Assembly: GCA_030867875.1 (NCBI GenBank)
Contig: JAOWCC010000577.1
Coordinates: 150,218,344 to 150,282,343 of the forward strand
Source: Actinernus sp. WN-2022
Taxonomy: Eukaryota; Cnidaria; Anthozoa; Actiniaria; Actinernidae
DNA: 64,000 bases
Reading direction: 5' to 3'
Of the stretch, positions 11,032 to 22,600 are shown one piece after another. The position numbers and the translations under genes were made by a program. The stretch's first letter is position 1, and each line of letters begins with the position of its first letter. The notes under the pieces are model-generated. The model was not told the DNA's origin. It saw only the letters and a list, made by a program, of their open reading frames with translations, and made no database searches.

Positions 11032-11670
11032 GATTTGATCGGTACATAACGACAACGCTAGTTCCACCAGCGTGTTAGTGATGTACCGATCAAATCGCCT
11101 TCGGCTTGTGATTTTCAAGCATTTCTTGTGTTCTCGGCTCAACATCCCGCGTACTTTATGTCGTCCGTATATAAACACATTGAAATGTGTGGTCTATTGC
11201 TTTTATGATATAACTACGACACAACGCAAGCAGGCATGCCGATTTCTATGTGTTTACCGGCACAATAGACCATAGATTTTTAAGTTTATAAGCCAATCAG
11301 AGTGCTCGTACTATCTGGCTATATTATAATGAGAAATAAACCACTCATATAACTCATACGAAATTACATTCGGGTATTGAGTGGCGTATTTTCCATATCC
11401 TCACTAGTAGAAATATCGATGACGCCTTTTGAACCATATGACAAAGATGGCGGAATTTTTGTGCACCGTTCCCAGAGCTCAGAAGACAAAAGGACACTGG
11501 AATACTTAAAGGTAAAGTTTATTCTCTTATTATGTGTACTTATAGGAGATGAGGCCCTAAAAAACAGGCCATAGAAAAGTCTACGATCTTTGAGGGAGGG
11601 CCAGTTTAGGTTTGGCAAGAGAGAGGTGACGCTGGTGGAAATAGCGTAGTCGTTATGTACCGATCAAATC
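11032..11670. mobile_element. Possible inverted-repeat element, 639 bp
   Basis: GATTTGATCGGTACATAACG at 11032 recurs as its reverse complement at 11649-11670. A third copy (ATGTACCGATCAAATC) lies inside at 11081-11096. No target duplication was recognised, so the boundaries are tentative. AAAGATGGCGG occurs inside near 11443. Confidence 0.5.
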
Positions 11671-11679
11671 GAAACATCA

Positions 11680-11790
11680 ACGTCCCCACCCCCGGGCAAC
11701 CCCCGGGAATTTGACTCGTTTTCGTGCCCGGGGAATTTGACATCGGTAGCTGTCCTTGGGGTGGGGAATTTGACACCGAAGAGATATTTC
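11680..11790. repeat. GC-rich short repeat, CCCGGGGAATTTGAC type
   Basis: Three spaced copies of (C)CCGGGAATTTGAC or GGGGAATTTGAC occur just before the DIRS element. They resemble the GGGGCATTTG motifs at 17240-18260 and 30780-31210 and may be sub-terminal motifs of the same transposon type. Confidence 0.5.
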
Positions 11791-11835
11791 TCAATTCTCT
11801 GCAGGACGGTCAGTACTTGGTTCGCTTTTTTCTTC

Positions 11836-11934
11836 ACTCCTTCTCCGACTGATACTCACAATACATATGCAGATCGCGGCCGCGCGCGGTCTGGGTACCA
11901 CATTAAAAAAGTTGTAGGCGTTCCTAGCTTCCTC
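11836..11934. repeat. DIRS left terminal repeat
   Basis: Positions 11859-11934 match the right terminal repeat in reverse complement. The outer part, 11836-11872, matches the left half of the internal complementary region in reverse complement. A GC-rich GCGGCCGCGCGCGG core is included. Confidence 0.9.
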
Positions 11935-11974
11935 TTTCTTCTTTACATCGAAATACATCGTTGTCTCTCCGGGA

Positions 11975-11998
11975 ATGGCCAACAAGACAACAGAGGAA
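11975..11998 (+). CDS. DIRS gag-like gene, predicted first exon
   Basis: ATG at 11975 opens eight codons (MANKTTEE) ending exactly at a GTAAGT donor at 11999. The gag frame upstream of 12246 is open back to 12162, immediately after a TTAG acceptor (AG 12160-12161). Joining the two keeps phase 0 and supplies a good start for a gag frame that otherwise lacks an ATG near its beginning. The 163 bp intron is a prediction from sequence alone. Confidence 0.55.
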
Positions 11999-12161
11999 GT
12001 AAGTTTTTTTTGTATTTTGATTGTTTTCTTGCATTTTAGGAGCAGGATGGCTGTGTTTTCCATCGATTTAACCGGATGTTTATCGACGGATTCAGTCACA
12101 AGAGATAAGGCATGAGTCATTGACCGCCTTTTGTATTGTCTTCTAAGACAACATAAGTTAG

Positions 12162-12860
12162 TCAGCCCCGATCCTATCGGCGGGAGCTGTACCACACGAT
12201 CAACAGACCATCGAAAAGATTATTGCAGACTCAGTCGCGAGATCTTTGCCGGCAGTGATGGCGATTTTTTTCGCATCTGGCGGCCTAGTAACTGCAGCCA
12301 CTGCATCAAGTTCTGGGACTAACAGCCCAGAACCACCCGCTGTACCACAGCCAGCGGCAGAGGAGCCTTTTGTGGGATCCACGAGAGGCGATCGGTTCTT
12401 CTCAATGGAGAAACCCGCGGAGATTTCACCAGAACTTCTGGACTTAACTACCAAGGCGTTTGCAAAGCCTTTGGTCAAGGACAAGTGGAAGGAGTTAATT
12501 GAGTCATACCCAGCAATTAAAGGTACTGACTGCTTCTTAGTCGCTCCAACTATGGAGGCTGGAATGAAAGAAGAATTACGGAAACGCCATGGATACTTGA
12601 AAACCAAGGAGACATTGGCGTTTGACGAAGGTCTTGCGGAGAAACAAGCCGCCTATATATCTGTCGGTAGGCCAATATTGGCAGCCTTGACTACACTGGA
12701 TACACCCCAGACGGAGGGCAGTGATGACGAGGGAGGACCAGACCCTGATGTGGTTAAAGATATGCTAGAGGACGCCCTCGTTATGCTGGGAAACGCTAAC
12801 GCAAGGCTTAATAACTGGCGGCAACGCCGTTTTTCTGACTACCTCACAGAGATTGGTTAG
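12162..12860 (+). pseudogene. DIRS gag-like protein, main part
   Basis: The frame is open from 12162 to the TAG at 12858-12860. It is acidic and Pro/Ala-rich in the first third and helical later, ending ARLNNWRQRRFSDYLTEIG. This resembles the putative nucleocapsid-like ORF1 of DIRS elements. Similar coding seems to continue past the stop in another frame (12861-13060, with IPTDKHLFPHKFHEK), so the terminal stop is probably a disabling change. It is probably an RNA-binding structural protein of the element; no zinc knuckle was seen. Confidence 0.7.
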
Positions 12861-13333
12861 AGAACCATTTGGGAGGGGATTCCAACCGACAAGCATCTCT
12901 TTCCCCACAAATTTCATGAGAAAATACGGTCTGTGCATGACCATAGTGCTTCAAATACGAAGCTCATAAGCCAACCAAGGGAAACACGCCCCTTTGTCAA
13001 CCGTTTGCAGTCCTTTCGGAGCCCCACCCACGCTAGGGGGGCGGGGTCGATCTAACTTCTCCGACAGAAAAAGGAAATGGTCCAACCCAAACAGATCAGG
13101 GGGCCCTGGAAACAAGTATACCAAGTCAAATACAGGGCCAAGAACATCGACAGATACCAGTCGATCTACCAGCAGTTGACTATTTACCAAACCTTCCCTC
13201 AAGCCTACCCTCAGTTCCTCACTCGGCCAGTGGCAACTGTTAACAACGGACAAGTGGACATTGAACACAATATCGGGTTACAGAATCCCGTTTGTGAGAG
13301 CCCGGCCCACGACAGTGGCGGGCACGAGCAACT

Positions 13334-14215
13334 GTGGCCCGGAAGGGCCAACCGAAATGTCTCTTAATGGAGGCGATTCAGTCTCTGATATTAAAGGGAG
13401 CTGTCAGAGTGGTGGAACCACATCCGCAGCAATTCGTGTCAGCAATATTCTTAGTGGAAAAGGGTCAAGGGACTGGGGAGTTTCGACCAGTCATCAACCT
13501 GAAGGCCCTAAACAGGTTTCTTGGGAAAGAAAAATTCAAAATGGAGGGGATTCATACGGCTCGGTCTCTCCTCCGCTTGAAAGACTTCATGATGAAACTA
13601 GATCTCAAGGATGCATACTATTCAATTCCAGTCCATGCGGAGTCCAGAAGGTACCTTCGGTTTCTGTTCGAAGGGACACTGTTCGAGTTTCAATGTCTAC
13701 CCTTCGGTCTCACGACAGCTCCACGTGTGTTCACAAAGGTTATGTGCCCGATAATAGCACGGCTCCGTTCCAAGGGACTGCGGACAGTGATCTACCTAGA
13801 CGATCTATTGATCATTCAGCAACAAGAACAGACGCTAAGGACAATATTCCAACGTGTCCTGGATATGCTATCCAGTCTGGGATTTATTGTGAAGCCGGAA
13901 AAGTGCTCACCGGTCCCAACCAATCAATTAGTGTTCTTGGGAGCAGTGCTAAATACGGTTCAAATGACTATTTCTCTGCCCAAGGAAAAGATCCTGAAGA
14001 TTGTGAACTGTTGCCGCAAACTAATCAGGTCACAGGAGACGTCGTTGGGGGAGCTGTCAAGCTTGTTAGGCCGCATGAGCCACGCAGCCCAGACGGGTCT
14101 GTGGGCCTCACCTCTTCATTATCGCTCTCTTCAACGTCTTCAAGCGCATACAATCCACAACATAGGGTGGAAACGGAGAACAAAGATAGAACTGTCTCGG
14201 CCATCGCGGAAAGCT
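13334..14215 (+). pseudogene. DIRS reverse transcriptase
   Basis: The frame carries the RT domain in order: VEPHPQQFVSAIFLVEKG, then FRPVINLKALNRF, MKLDLKDAYYSIPV, CLPFGLTTAPRVF and the catalytic IYLDDLL (YLDD at residues 154-157 counted from 13334), then SLPKEKILKI. The LPFGL and YLDD boxes are typical of DIRS and related LTR-type enzymes. The first part of the protein lies partly in the neighbouring frame around 13261-13334. A frame shift near 14212 separates it from RNase H. Catalytic Asp residues are present. Confidence 0.9.
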
Positions 14216-14231
14216 AGAACTGGAATGGTGG

Positions 14232-14575
14232 TTGTCTCCGACACTTCACACATTCAACAGACAGGATCTCACCCCACCCCCGTTCGATCTCTCCATCAGA
14301 ACCGATACATCATTACAGGGTTGGGGGGCGACTTGCGACGGGACAGTGGCAGGGGGACGTTGGGGTGTCTTGGAGGCACAACAACACATAAACTGTCTGG
14401 AACTGAAGGCAGCATTGCTGGCACTTCAATCCTTTCTAGGACAAATGGCAACTGCCCCACGTTACATTCTCCTAGAGATGGACAACACCACAGCAGTGGC
14501 TAACGTCAACAGGAGGGGAGGAACACGTTCCCCTTCATTGTCTCTCCTAGCACTGGAGATCTCCATGGTCTCTTC
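14232..14575 (+). pseudogene. DIRS RNase H domain
   Basis: The sequence reads IRTDTSLQGWGATCDG, then NCLELKAALLAL and LLEMDNTTAVANVNRRGG. This is the D-E-D pattern of an RNase H joined to RT (Asp in RTD, Glu in LELKA, Asp in EMDN). A frame shift near 14570 cuts it before the last conserved segment, which appears in the next frame as SKGAWVTARHIPGVLNVEAD. The enzyme would remove the RNA strand during reverse transcription. Confidence 0.85.
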
Positions 14576-14577
14576 TG

Positions 14578-15150
14578 TTGAGCAAAGGCGCTTGGGTAAC
14601 GGCCCGGCACATACCGGGTGTGTTGAATGTCGAAGCGGACACTGCGTCGAGAGAATTCAACACTCGCACAGAATGGACTCTCAACAGCCGGATCTTCAGA
14701 GAAATTACTCGCCTATATTATGTCCCAGAGATCGATCTATTTGCTTCGCGCCTCAACCATCAGGTGCCGAACTATGTGTCGCGTCACCCGGACCCAGGGG
14801 CATTGGCAGTGGATGCCTTCCAGCAGGACTGGAGCCGCTGGAAGGGTTTCATTCACCCTCCAGTAGTACTCCTGTCTCGTGTACTTCAGAAGATCCTGTC
14901 CGACAGAGCGACAGCCCTGTTGGTAGCCCCCGACTGGCCGAGCCAGTCCTGGTATCCAGAGATTCGCCTGATGCTGAGAAAGGCACCATTTCGACTTCCC
15001 AAGGAGAAGTCACTTCTATATCTACCCTTCGAGCCAGGGACAGTGCATCCACTTTGGCACTCGCTCAACCTGACTGCATGTATGGCCGATATCGGGCGAT
15101 CCTACAAAGCAGTGGGTTTCCCACCAGAAGTAATTAAGATACTTCTGGCA
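14578..15150 (+). pseudogene. DIRS RNase H end and connector to recombinase
   Basis: It begins with the HIPGVLNVEADTASR box that closes RNase H in DIRS and some LTR elements. It continues with EIDLFASRLNHQVPNYVS and DAFQQDWSRWKGFIHPPVVL, the usual connector. Coding moves to another frame near 15150, where the recombinase begins. No catalytic function is assigned to the connector. Confidence 0.8.
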
Positions 15151-15152
15151 TC

Positions 15153-15815
15153 ATGGTCCAATGCAAATCAACTCAGAAACGCTACCAGGGACCTTGGAGG
15201 GCCTGGTCACAGTGGTGTCTCACCCGTGGTCTTTGTCCAGTCTCAGCCTCGGTAGAGAAGGTCCTGACCTTCCTATCTGAAATAGATGTGCAGCGTGACC
15301 TACAATATAGGACGATTGCGGTCTACAAATCAGCAATCTCACAAGCTCATGTCCCAGTTGGACAGTCTCTCCTTGGGGAACTCCCTGTCGTTTCACGTTT
15401 TATGAAGGAGATTTTTCGTTTGAAGCCCCCAACACCGCGCCTCGGCTCTACTTGGAATGTTAAGCCCTTATTGCTATACCTTTCGACCCTGGAGCCTATG
15501 AGTAGTTTAACTCTTAAACAGCTCACGCTGAAGCTGGTCACCCTTTTAGCTCTGACATCAGCAGCCCGCGCCCATGAACTAGTTAAGCTAGATCTGAACT
15601 CAATGTCTATGAAAACTAGCTCTTGGGAATTTCTTCTATTATCTCATGTAAAGCCGACCTCTAGACCGGGACATCCTCCTCGGAGAATATATCTTCCAGC
15701 TTATAATAATGACCAGAGCATTTGGTCCTCAGCAGAGACATTCGAACAGTTTTATCATAGACCCTCTAACAAGGGGGACTTTGCTACGACAGTCCTGAAT
15801 GTAGGGTCCATCTGA
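15153..15815 (+). pseudogene. DIRS tyrosine recombinase, internally deleted
   Basis: A SAM-like N-terminal half (residues about 15-90) is followed by the catalytic part. LLALTSAARAHEL carries the first catalytic Arg (near residue 139), and the C-terminal WSSAETFEQFYHRP carries the nucleophile Tyr (residue 201). Between RRIYLPAY and WSSAETF only a few residues remain, so the HxxR segment that normally lies there is missing, apparently through an in-frame deletion. Without it the enzyme should be inactive. In intact elements it inserts the circular DNA copy without a target duplication. Confidence 0.85.
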
Positions 15816-16100
15816 ACACCTTATGTATGTATATATTTATGCATATAGTCGTTTGAGATTTACAATGACTTGTCAAGGCTAGGCCTTTTTATTGTTGGTT
15901 TTGTTTATTACAACCAGATGATTACAGGTTGTTACAGCTTGAATAGCTATAGAATCGTTAAAATTACAGATGGTGTTGTTAGAGTTCCAATTATATTTGG
16001 TTAAGTTACAAGTTTCTAACAGTAAATATGGTAACATTGTTGATTCCTTATGAAGTATCACCTTATACCAAGAGTACTTATGTCAGTAACGCTACGAAGT

Positions 16101-16214
16101 CTGCATATGTATTGTGAGTATCAGTCGGAGAAGGAGTATTATATTTCCCCGGAGGGTCAGTTTCCCTGACGGGGAGATGTAGTTCTTCGAACTCCTTTGT
16201 AGACTGATACGATC
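16101..16214. repeat. DIRS internal complementary region
   Basis: The two halves meet at 16137/16138. The left half is the reverse complement of the element's left edge and the right half that of its right edge, including CTGACGGGGAGATGTAG. Confidence 0.88.
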
Positions 16215-16298
16215 AATACAGATCCCCAGCCAGAGGACATGATGTACCTCCCCTCCCTCAGTGTTACTGTCATTCGTTACCTCCGCACCACTCTCTCA

Positions 16299-16524
16299 GA
16301 GGAAGCTAGGAACGCCTACAACTTTTTTAATGTGGTACCCAGACCGCGCGCGGCCGCGATCTGCATATGTATTGAAGCCTCTGGCTTCGGCTATGTAAAA
16401 AAAAAACATTAATGTAAAACTGGGGGATATCATAAATAAAACCGATCGTATCAGTCTACAAAGGAGTTCGAAGAACTACATCTCCCCGTCAGGTAAGTAA
16501 ACTGACCCTCCGGGGAAATATAAT
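16299..16524. repeat. DIRS right terminal repeat
   Basis: The inner 76 bp (16299-16374) is inverted relative to 11859-11934. The outer part (about 16445-16524) is complementary to the right half of the internal region and ends CCGGGGAAATATAAT. It contains CAGGTAAGTAAACTG, where the copy in the internal region lacks several of these bases. Confidence 0.85.
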
Positions 16525-16627
16525 TTCTTCTTGACAAACGAATGACGGACGAAACATGCGTAGGTGGGCTTCCTGTGGTAACGTCATCGTTCGTTCCCAC
16601 TCCTATTCGTTCTTTCCAGTTTCCAAG
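16525..16627 (+). promoter_or_regulatory. Probable eIF3k promoter and 5' leader
   Basis: Only 103 bp separate the DIRS edge from the eIF3k ATG. The stretch has a pyrimidine-rich run (CCCACTCCTATTCGTTCTTTCC at about 16597-16618) of the kind used as initiator in translation-machinery genes. The start codon lies within CCAAGATGGCGG, a YY1-type motif. There is no clear TATA box. The transcription start is not visible from sequence, and an upstream non-coding exon cannot be excluded. Confidence 0.4.
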
Positions 16628-16680
16628 ATGGCGGAAGAGATGAGAGTGACTGTCGCTGAGCTTTTGAAGGGAATCGACAG
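16628..16680 (+). CDS. EIF3K: eIF3k coding exon 1
   Basis: ATG in good context (CCAAGATGG) encodes residues 1-17 ([17 protein letters not shown]) and two bases of Arg18. The donor is GTAAAA at 16681. Confidence 0.95.
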
Positions 16681-19600
16681 GTAAAATAGGCAGTTAATCG
16701 AATGAAAAATAGTAAGAACAGATGTAATAGCAAATGAATTTACCTTTGACTCGCATTCCTTGGTCTTGCCAAGGAAATCATGGTGGAAATTTAGTGGAAG
16801 AAGTCGAAGTGAGCAGGGCCAGGGGTATGAATCATATTCATAAGTTATAAATCCAGTTCATTCACACACGTGGGTCTTCGTATGTCTTTCCGCTGTGGTC
16901 CGCAGCTGTTGTTCTTGACGTGTTCTTCAGCTAAAAGTGCTAAAGAATGTCAGCTGCTGCCTGTACTGTACGTCCGCCTTGCCAATCGATAATTTCGATA
17001 ATCGATAAATATCGATAATATTCATACATTTAGTCATTATAACTTAAACTAAATATAACCCATCAAATATATTCTCGCACGTGATTGGTTAGCCTGCAAT
17101 GCAGGCGATCTATTTGGGAAACTACGCTATATTTGAACGAGGGAAGAATTATTTATTTCTTGATTGGCCCTGATCGCCACCTCAGTGTAAAGCATATAGC
17201 ATTACTGAGCTTATAATGCATCAGTCAATTCCAGCAATGCCCATCCCCTCCCCGGGACAACCCCCGGGCATTAGTCATTTTCGTTATTTTTTTTCCAAAT
17301 TCCCCACGGTGGAGACAAGCAAGGTGTTCAAATGCCCCACAGCGGAGCCAAAGAAGTAAGGAAAATGCCCCACCCCCGGGCAGCCGATCCATAATGATAA
17401 TTATACTGCCCAAGTTTAATTCCATGCAAATACACAAGGCGCAGAGAAGTGCTACTTCTCTATGTATTCATTGATAGTTTCCGTTACGGCTTTGTAGATC
17501 CGCCATCTTGTTTTGTATTTGTATTTATACTGATGTATCAGTGATTATACTATTGATCTGCCTGGAACAAAATGGTATTAATACATAGTTTATATTTCAT
17601 TCCTATAAATAATCATTCGCACCGCGGTTAACGTTATACAATAAACGCTTATTAAGACCACATGACAGACCTTTATAATAATAGTGTGACTTCTGTTCGT
17701 CCGGTGGACAGCAGCAAACAGTGTATATTTGTAAACAAACTACTTGATATCGTTTCTAACTCAGACCGGCAGAGATTGGGCCCCGAGTGCCTCTTGAATT
17801 AACATTTTAGCGTAGCGTAGCGTTAAGAATACAGGATTGCAGATCAGTGTTAGATGGGCGGTGAACGTACGGGAACTGCTATTTTCTAGCTATATTTAAA
17901 AAATTAAACATCCATAGGTTTCCCGGCTTTTTCGTATCCTAGCGTATACAAATAACGTGAATAAGACGGTATAAACTTCAGGTTTCTAGGTTTAGAGAAA
18001 TAGATCGAATCCACAGACAGCCGGAATAATTACAACAACTCAGATTTATTGTTTTTTTTTAACTTGATACAGTATGGCGTCGTTACCACGAGACCTGCGG
18101 TCTCTTTCCCAGAATTCTTTTTGACAGTGTCAAATGCCCCACCATACGCGCCGGTGTAGAATAATACCCGACCCCCGGGCCCATATATGGTTACAAATGC
18201 CCCACTCCCGGGATCTCAAAGTATGCAAATGCCCCACCATGTCCCGGGAGGGGGATGGGCATTGCTGGAATTGACTGATGCATAAGCTCAGTAATGCTAT
18301 ATGCTTTACACTGAGGTGGCGATCAGGGCCAATCATAATAAACAGGAACAGGAGTGGTGCAGAGTAACTGCAGAATATCCTGCCACTTCAGGAATGTACT
18401 TATTAATAATTCATTTACCATTTTAACAAACCCTAACCAGGTAAGCCAATGGGGTGAAGACAAAAAAGTAAGTAGGGGGGAGGAGAAGGGAAGACAAGGC
18501 CTGTGATTTTGAAAAATGCCTCCTAATCAGTTGTGCATGCCTGATCTGTCAAAAATTACCAGTACAATTTTCGGCACACGTAGATCTCAGAAAATGTATG
18601 TTTCCTCCAAAACTTATAACTGGGTTCTTGACCTCTAAATGATAAATGTAACTTCTATGATAAAAAGCAATTTGAATTAGTGTTCTTGTATCAAGTATTC
18701 TATAATAATTGGGCCACTAGCAAGATTTTAATTTGGTAAACAATTTGAAATTTGATCCGATATAACCACATCTGTTAATGAGTTTGTTCACAGCATTTCA
18801 CACAAGATGGGAACTATAACTTGAGAGAATTTGAAAACATCTCTCTACTTTCAAAATAAATTCAAAAATATAATCAGGCACCATTGTAGTTCTTACATAC
18901 AATGTATGCAACAGGAAGCTTGTAGTTTTAATAGAAGTGTGTGAAATTATTTTATTTATGCACTTTATAATATGATTGTCTAGATATTAATAACTGAACT
19001 ATTATAATTTCCTGCACGTGTGAAAGTACATGTGTAGGTGATTTGGACTGTTGTTCTTGATGTAAATCTAGCCTTCAATTTCAGTGAAATTGCCTCTGTC
19101 ACTTGGGTCTCGTACTTAGACTTTTAGAGGGGAAATGACACTTTGAATTTCAGTTTCCTTCATACAAACAAGAATTTAGAAAATCAAAGTTTTTTCCAAA
19201 ACCCGGGAGCTACAAATGTAAGACTTACACACCATTTTTCCACCATTCGTTCTTTTGAGCAAAGGAAAATTAACCCGCTACGTACATGTAAGTATTAAGT
19301 TCTTCTTTGCTGAAGTCTGTTTTGCTGAAGTCTTCTTTAATTGCTTTGCTGAAGTCTTCCTTGATATGCGATATGGATGAACAAATGCTTGGTGCCAATC
19401 AATATTGTCAGTACCGCACCAATCAGAAACGTGAACAGGTTTTTCAAAATAACAAGGCTTGCTGGCAGGCATTACATGTACCTTCACTCACCTTCCCTTC
19501 CTCTTTTTCCCTTTCCCTCCCCTCCCCTTCTTTTTTTGTCCTCATCCCATTCTTCTCTTGTTCAAATATACATGTATATATACTGTAGCATGGTTTCCCA

Positions 19601-22600
19601 AATATAATGCCTGCATTGCAGGCTAGTGATTGGTTGAATGCATCATGCGACCCAATATTTTCTCTCCACCAGATGACAAATATCAGCGAATACACCCCTG
19701 TGAGCATAAGCGTGTGTCAAAGAAAATATATGAAGGATGATAACAACAATAACCTACATTATGGCATTGAAATACATGTACAGGTATGCCCTAATATTTG
19801 TCCTTGGAAATTATCTGATCCTCGAAGCTCTCAGTTTCCCTCGAGCTTCGCTCTCAGGCACTGTTCTCTTCTTGGAACAGATAAAATCCAGGGATGAAAT
19901 ATCAGGGCATAATTATTATTTTTGTTGCCACAAATAGGTTATTGTTAATATATTAATCAATTGATTAATATCGGAAATTGATGAAAATCGATGTCATAGA
20001 ACTTTGTGACTCGATTGCTATCTATTTTCTGCAACAATAAGTTGTCAATTTTATTGATTTTCATGTTATTCTTGTTTTCATTGAGAATAGACTAACGCAA
20101 GACATAATAATGTACAACAGAGTTTATTGAGGAATAACCCAATCAGTTAATATCTATGTTCGTGATTACAATGTTTCACTTCAAGCTCCATGCTGTTCAG
20201 TAGTAAAGTTAACTTGTTACATGCACATGTATAACTTTATAGTAGCCTTAATTCATACATTGTCTTCTTTGGGTATCTTTTGGAAAATGCCCCCGGATAA
20301 TGTATTGTTCCAATACTATGCCTAGTGAATGTGGATGCTTTCATTGTGACTATATCGCTTTTCATTGATTATCAAATCAATCAATATCGATTTAATGATT
20401 ATTTTCGATTTATTCGATTGGTTTTCGATGGGTCGATAGGGCCAGGTCTGTGCTATAAAGTACAATCTACTTGTAAGTGTACATGTGTAATCTTAGGAAA
20501 TATATTTATGATCATTTAGTTACTGAATAAGGTTAGGGTTCCTATAGTTTGGGGATATTCTCTGTACGCCATAGTTTTCATGTGTTATGAACAATATATA
20601 CTTGCATGGGAAAGTCTTGGCAAGGATATACACTGTATGTATTCAGAATCAGATCAAACTACATGTACATGTATCTATTTATTCCTTTATTGCACATTCT
20701 ACACTAGCTGGCACCAGACATCTGCACTGATTGGTTCACCCTTTTGATTTAGATGTACCATACATGTATTTCTTTCTTATAGGTATAACCCTGAAAACCT
20801 GACAGTACTGGAACACTATGTGCAACTTCAGGTTGGTAATTGTCTTTGTAATACTGATATAACTTAGTCAGTTAGTGGGTTTACGAGTGACATTTTTGTT
20901 GTTGTTTTAGGGAGGAGGTGGAGGGGTTACTGGGGGTAATGTGTTACAGCCTGTCTAGAAAGAAGGCTAAATGTACATGTACTCAGTATGTTCAACATGG
21001 CAAACAGTATTCATCGAACATAGAATATACATGTACATATGTAAACATGTATACCAGTAACTTTACTTTGCAAGACATTCATTTTTTAGTTACCCTTTTA
21101 CATCCCAAACAAATCAAAAGAAAAAAAATTCATAAAGAAATATTAGTTCCTTTTCTGTACTTAGCATCTGCTTAGATTAATTAATTAATGGTGTACATCG
21201 TCATCAGGCTAGATATTTAAATTAAGCATATTGTTCACTACATATACATGTACATATGCTAGTAGAGCAGATTGCATACCAGCATATTACCTTCTTCAAC
21301 TCCCATGAAAAGTGAGAAGAAAAGAAGGCTCTGCAGCATTCGTGTTGTTCCTGTATTGAGCATGCAGCAAAGGTTTTTTCTCGTTCCCAATTGGTCACTC
21401 AGTCATGTCATCTTCCTCCACCATTATTGCAGTTTGGTCATCAGCTTAAAACAAAACATTAGCTGCACTCTGATAAACCAGTTTTAACAGGCTTGTGAAG
21501 TCCATAAGCTTGGATGAAAACAACACAAATGTAGGAGAGCCTTGTTTTCGTCTAGTCGGTTTTTGTGGGGAGTTGAAGAAGGTTCTGCTTGCAGGGTAAC
21601 TGGCAATGTACAATAATTATGTATACAAGTTTTTGATAGAGTGTTATGCTTTGTCTAAGGTATGGGGTTCTGTTGTGGAGAAAATTAGGAACAATATTAA
21701 AATGAAGCCAAAATTCAAAAATGGAAGTCCAAAATCAAAGAATGAAGTTGAAATTCAAAAATAGAAGATAAAAAAATCAAAGAATGAAGTCGAAATTTAA
21801 AAAAACGAAGTCCAAAATCAAAAGCGCATGTCTCATACATAATAATGGGGTTCACAAAAGTCCAAGAAGTCTGAGTCGAGAACACAAAAATATAAGTTGA
21901 GAACTCACATTAGTTGAGGACTCAAAAATATGAGTCCAGTCCTGAGTAGAGAATGTTGACCAGCTGTAGTTATGACCCTATGGTGAAGCAACACACACTA
22001 CATGTATGTGACAATAATGGCGGTGTCACAGTGTTGAGGTATATTTATCCACATGTAGAATATATCCCTGATCACTAGAGAGTATATTGTAGCGTGTATC
22101 CCGATTCTCTCAGAATATTTTAGGGCAACTTGTATCCCGATCAGTTTTAATTTTAATACAGAAAAATATTAGGTACAATGGACATACAGCCTTTTTTGAA
22201 AATTTTGCAACTTGGATGATAATTATTGTGGCTTGTTTGGTTTGGCTGGTCTGTCTCTATTATGGATGGATGGAAGTTTGTCAAAAGCTGAGCAAGACCT
22301 GCATGTTTATACATTGTACGTTATGCAGCAAGCTGGCCGAATGTTCAACCTCTGTATTTATTTTACTTCACAAATTGTTCAAAATTACAGCTAAAAATGT
22401 CAGCAACACAACATCTACAAACGACTGGCTTTGATAAATAAACAACTTTGTGATGCACGTCATGTGGCCCTGACTGAAGAGATCTTTGTTAGGATGCTGG
22501 GATTCTGTAGAGCAGCTCCTTTGTGTTGATAGGACATTGTATATTTGTTCTTGATCTTAAACTGGTGTATTGTATTAGACCATGAAGCAACATTTTGACT

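Larger units (their letters stand above)
11836..16524 (+). mobile_element. DIRS-type tyrosine-recombinase retrotransposon
   Basis: The element carries, in order, a gag-like gene, reverse transcriptase, RNase H and a tyrosine recombinase, which is the DIRS order. Its ends are inverted: 11859-11934 is the reverse complement of 16299-16374. Between the recombinase and the right repeat is an internal complementary region. Positions 16101-16137 are the complement of the left edge (11836-11872), and 16138-16214 the complement of the right edge (about 16445-16524). That junction defines both ends of the element. Such elements replicate through a circular intermediate joined by the recombinase. Several frame shifts make this copy inactive. 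It ends 103 bp before the eIF3k start codon. Confidence 0.93.

Noticed and set aside
11791..12195. 134-codon reverse frame
   Set aside because: It lies over the DIRS terminal repeat and gag start on the opposite strand, with no protein similarity recognised.
13261..14217. A 318-codon frame overlapping the DIRS reverse transcriptase
   Set aside because: It is the shadow frame of the RT. RT motifs are in the frame starting at 13334. Only the first part near 13261-13334 may belong to RT.
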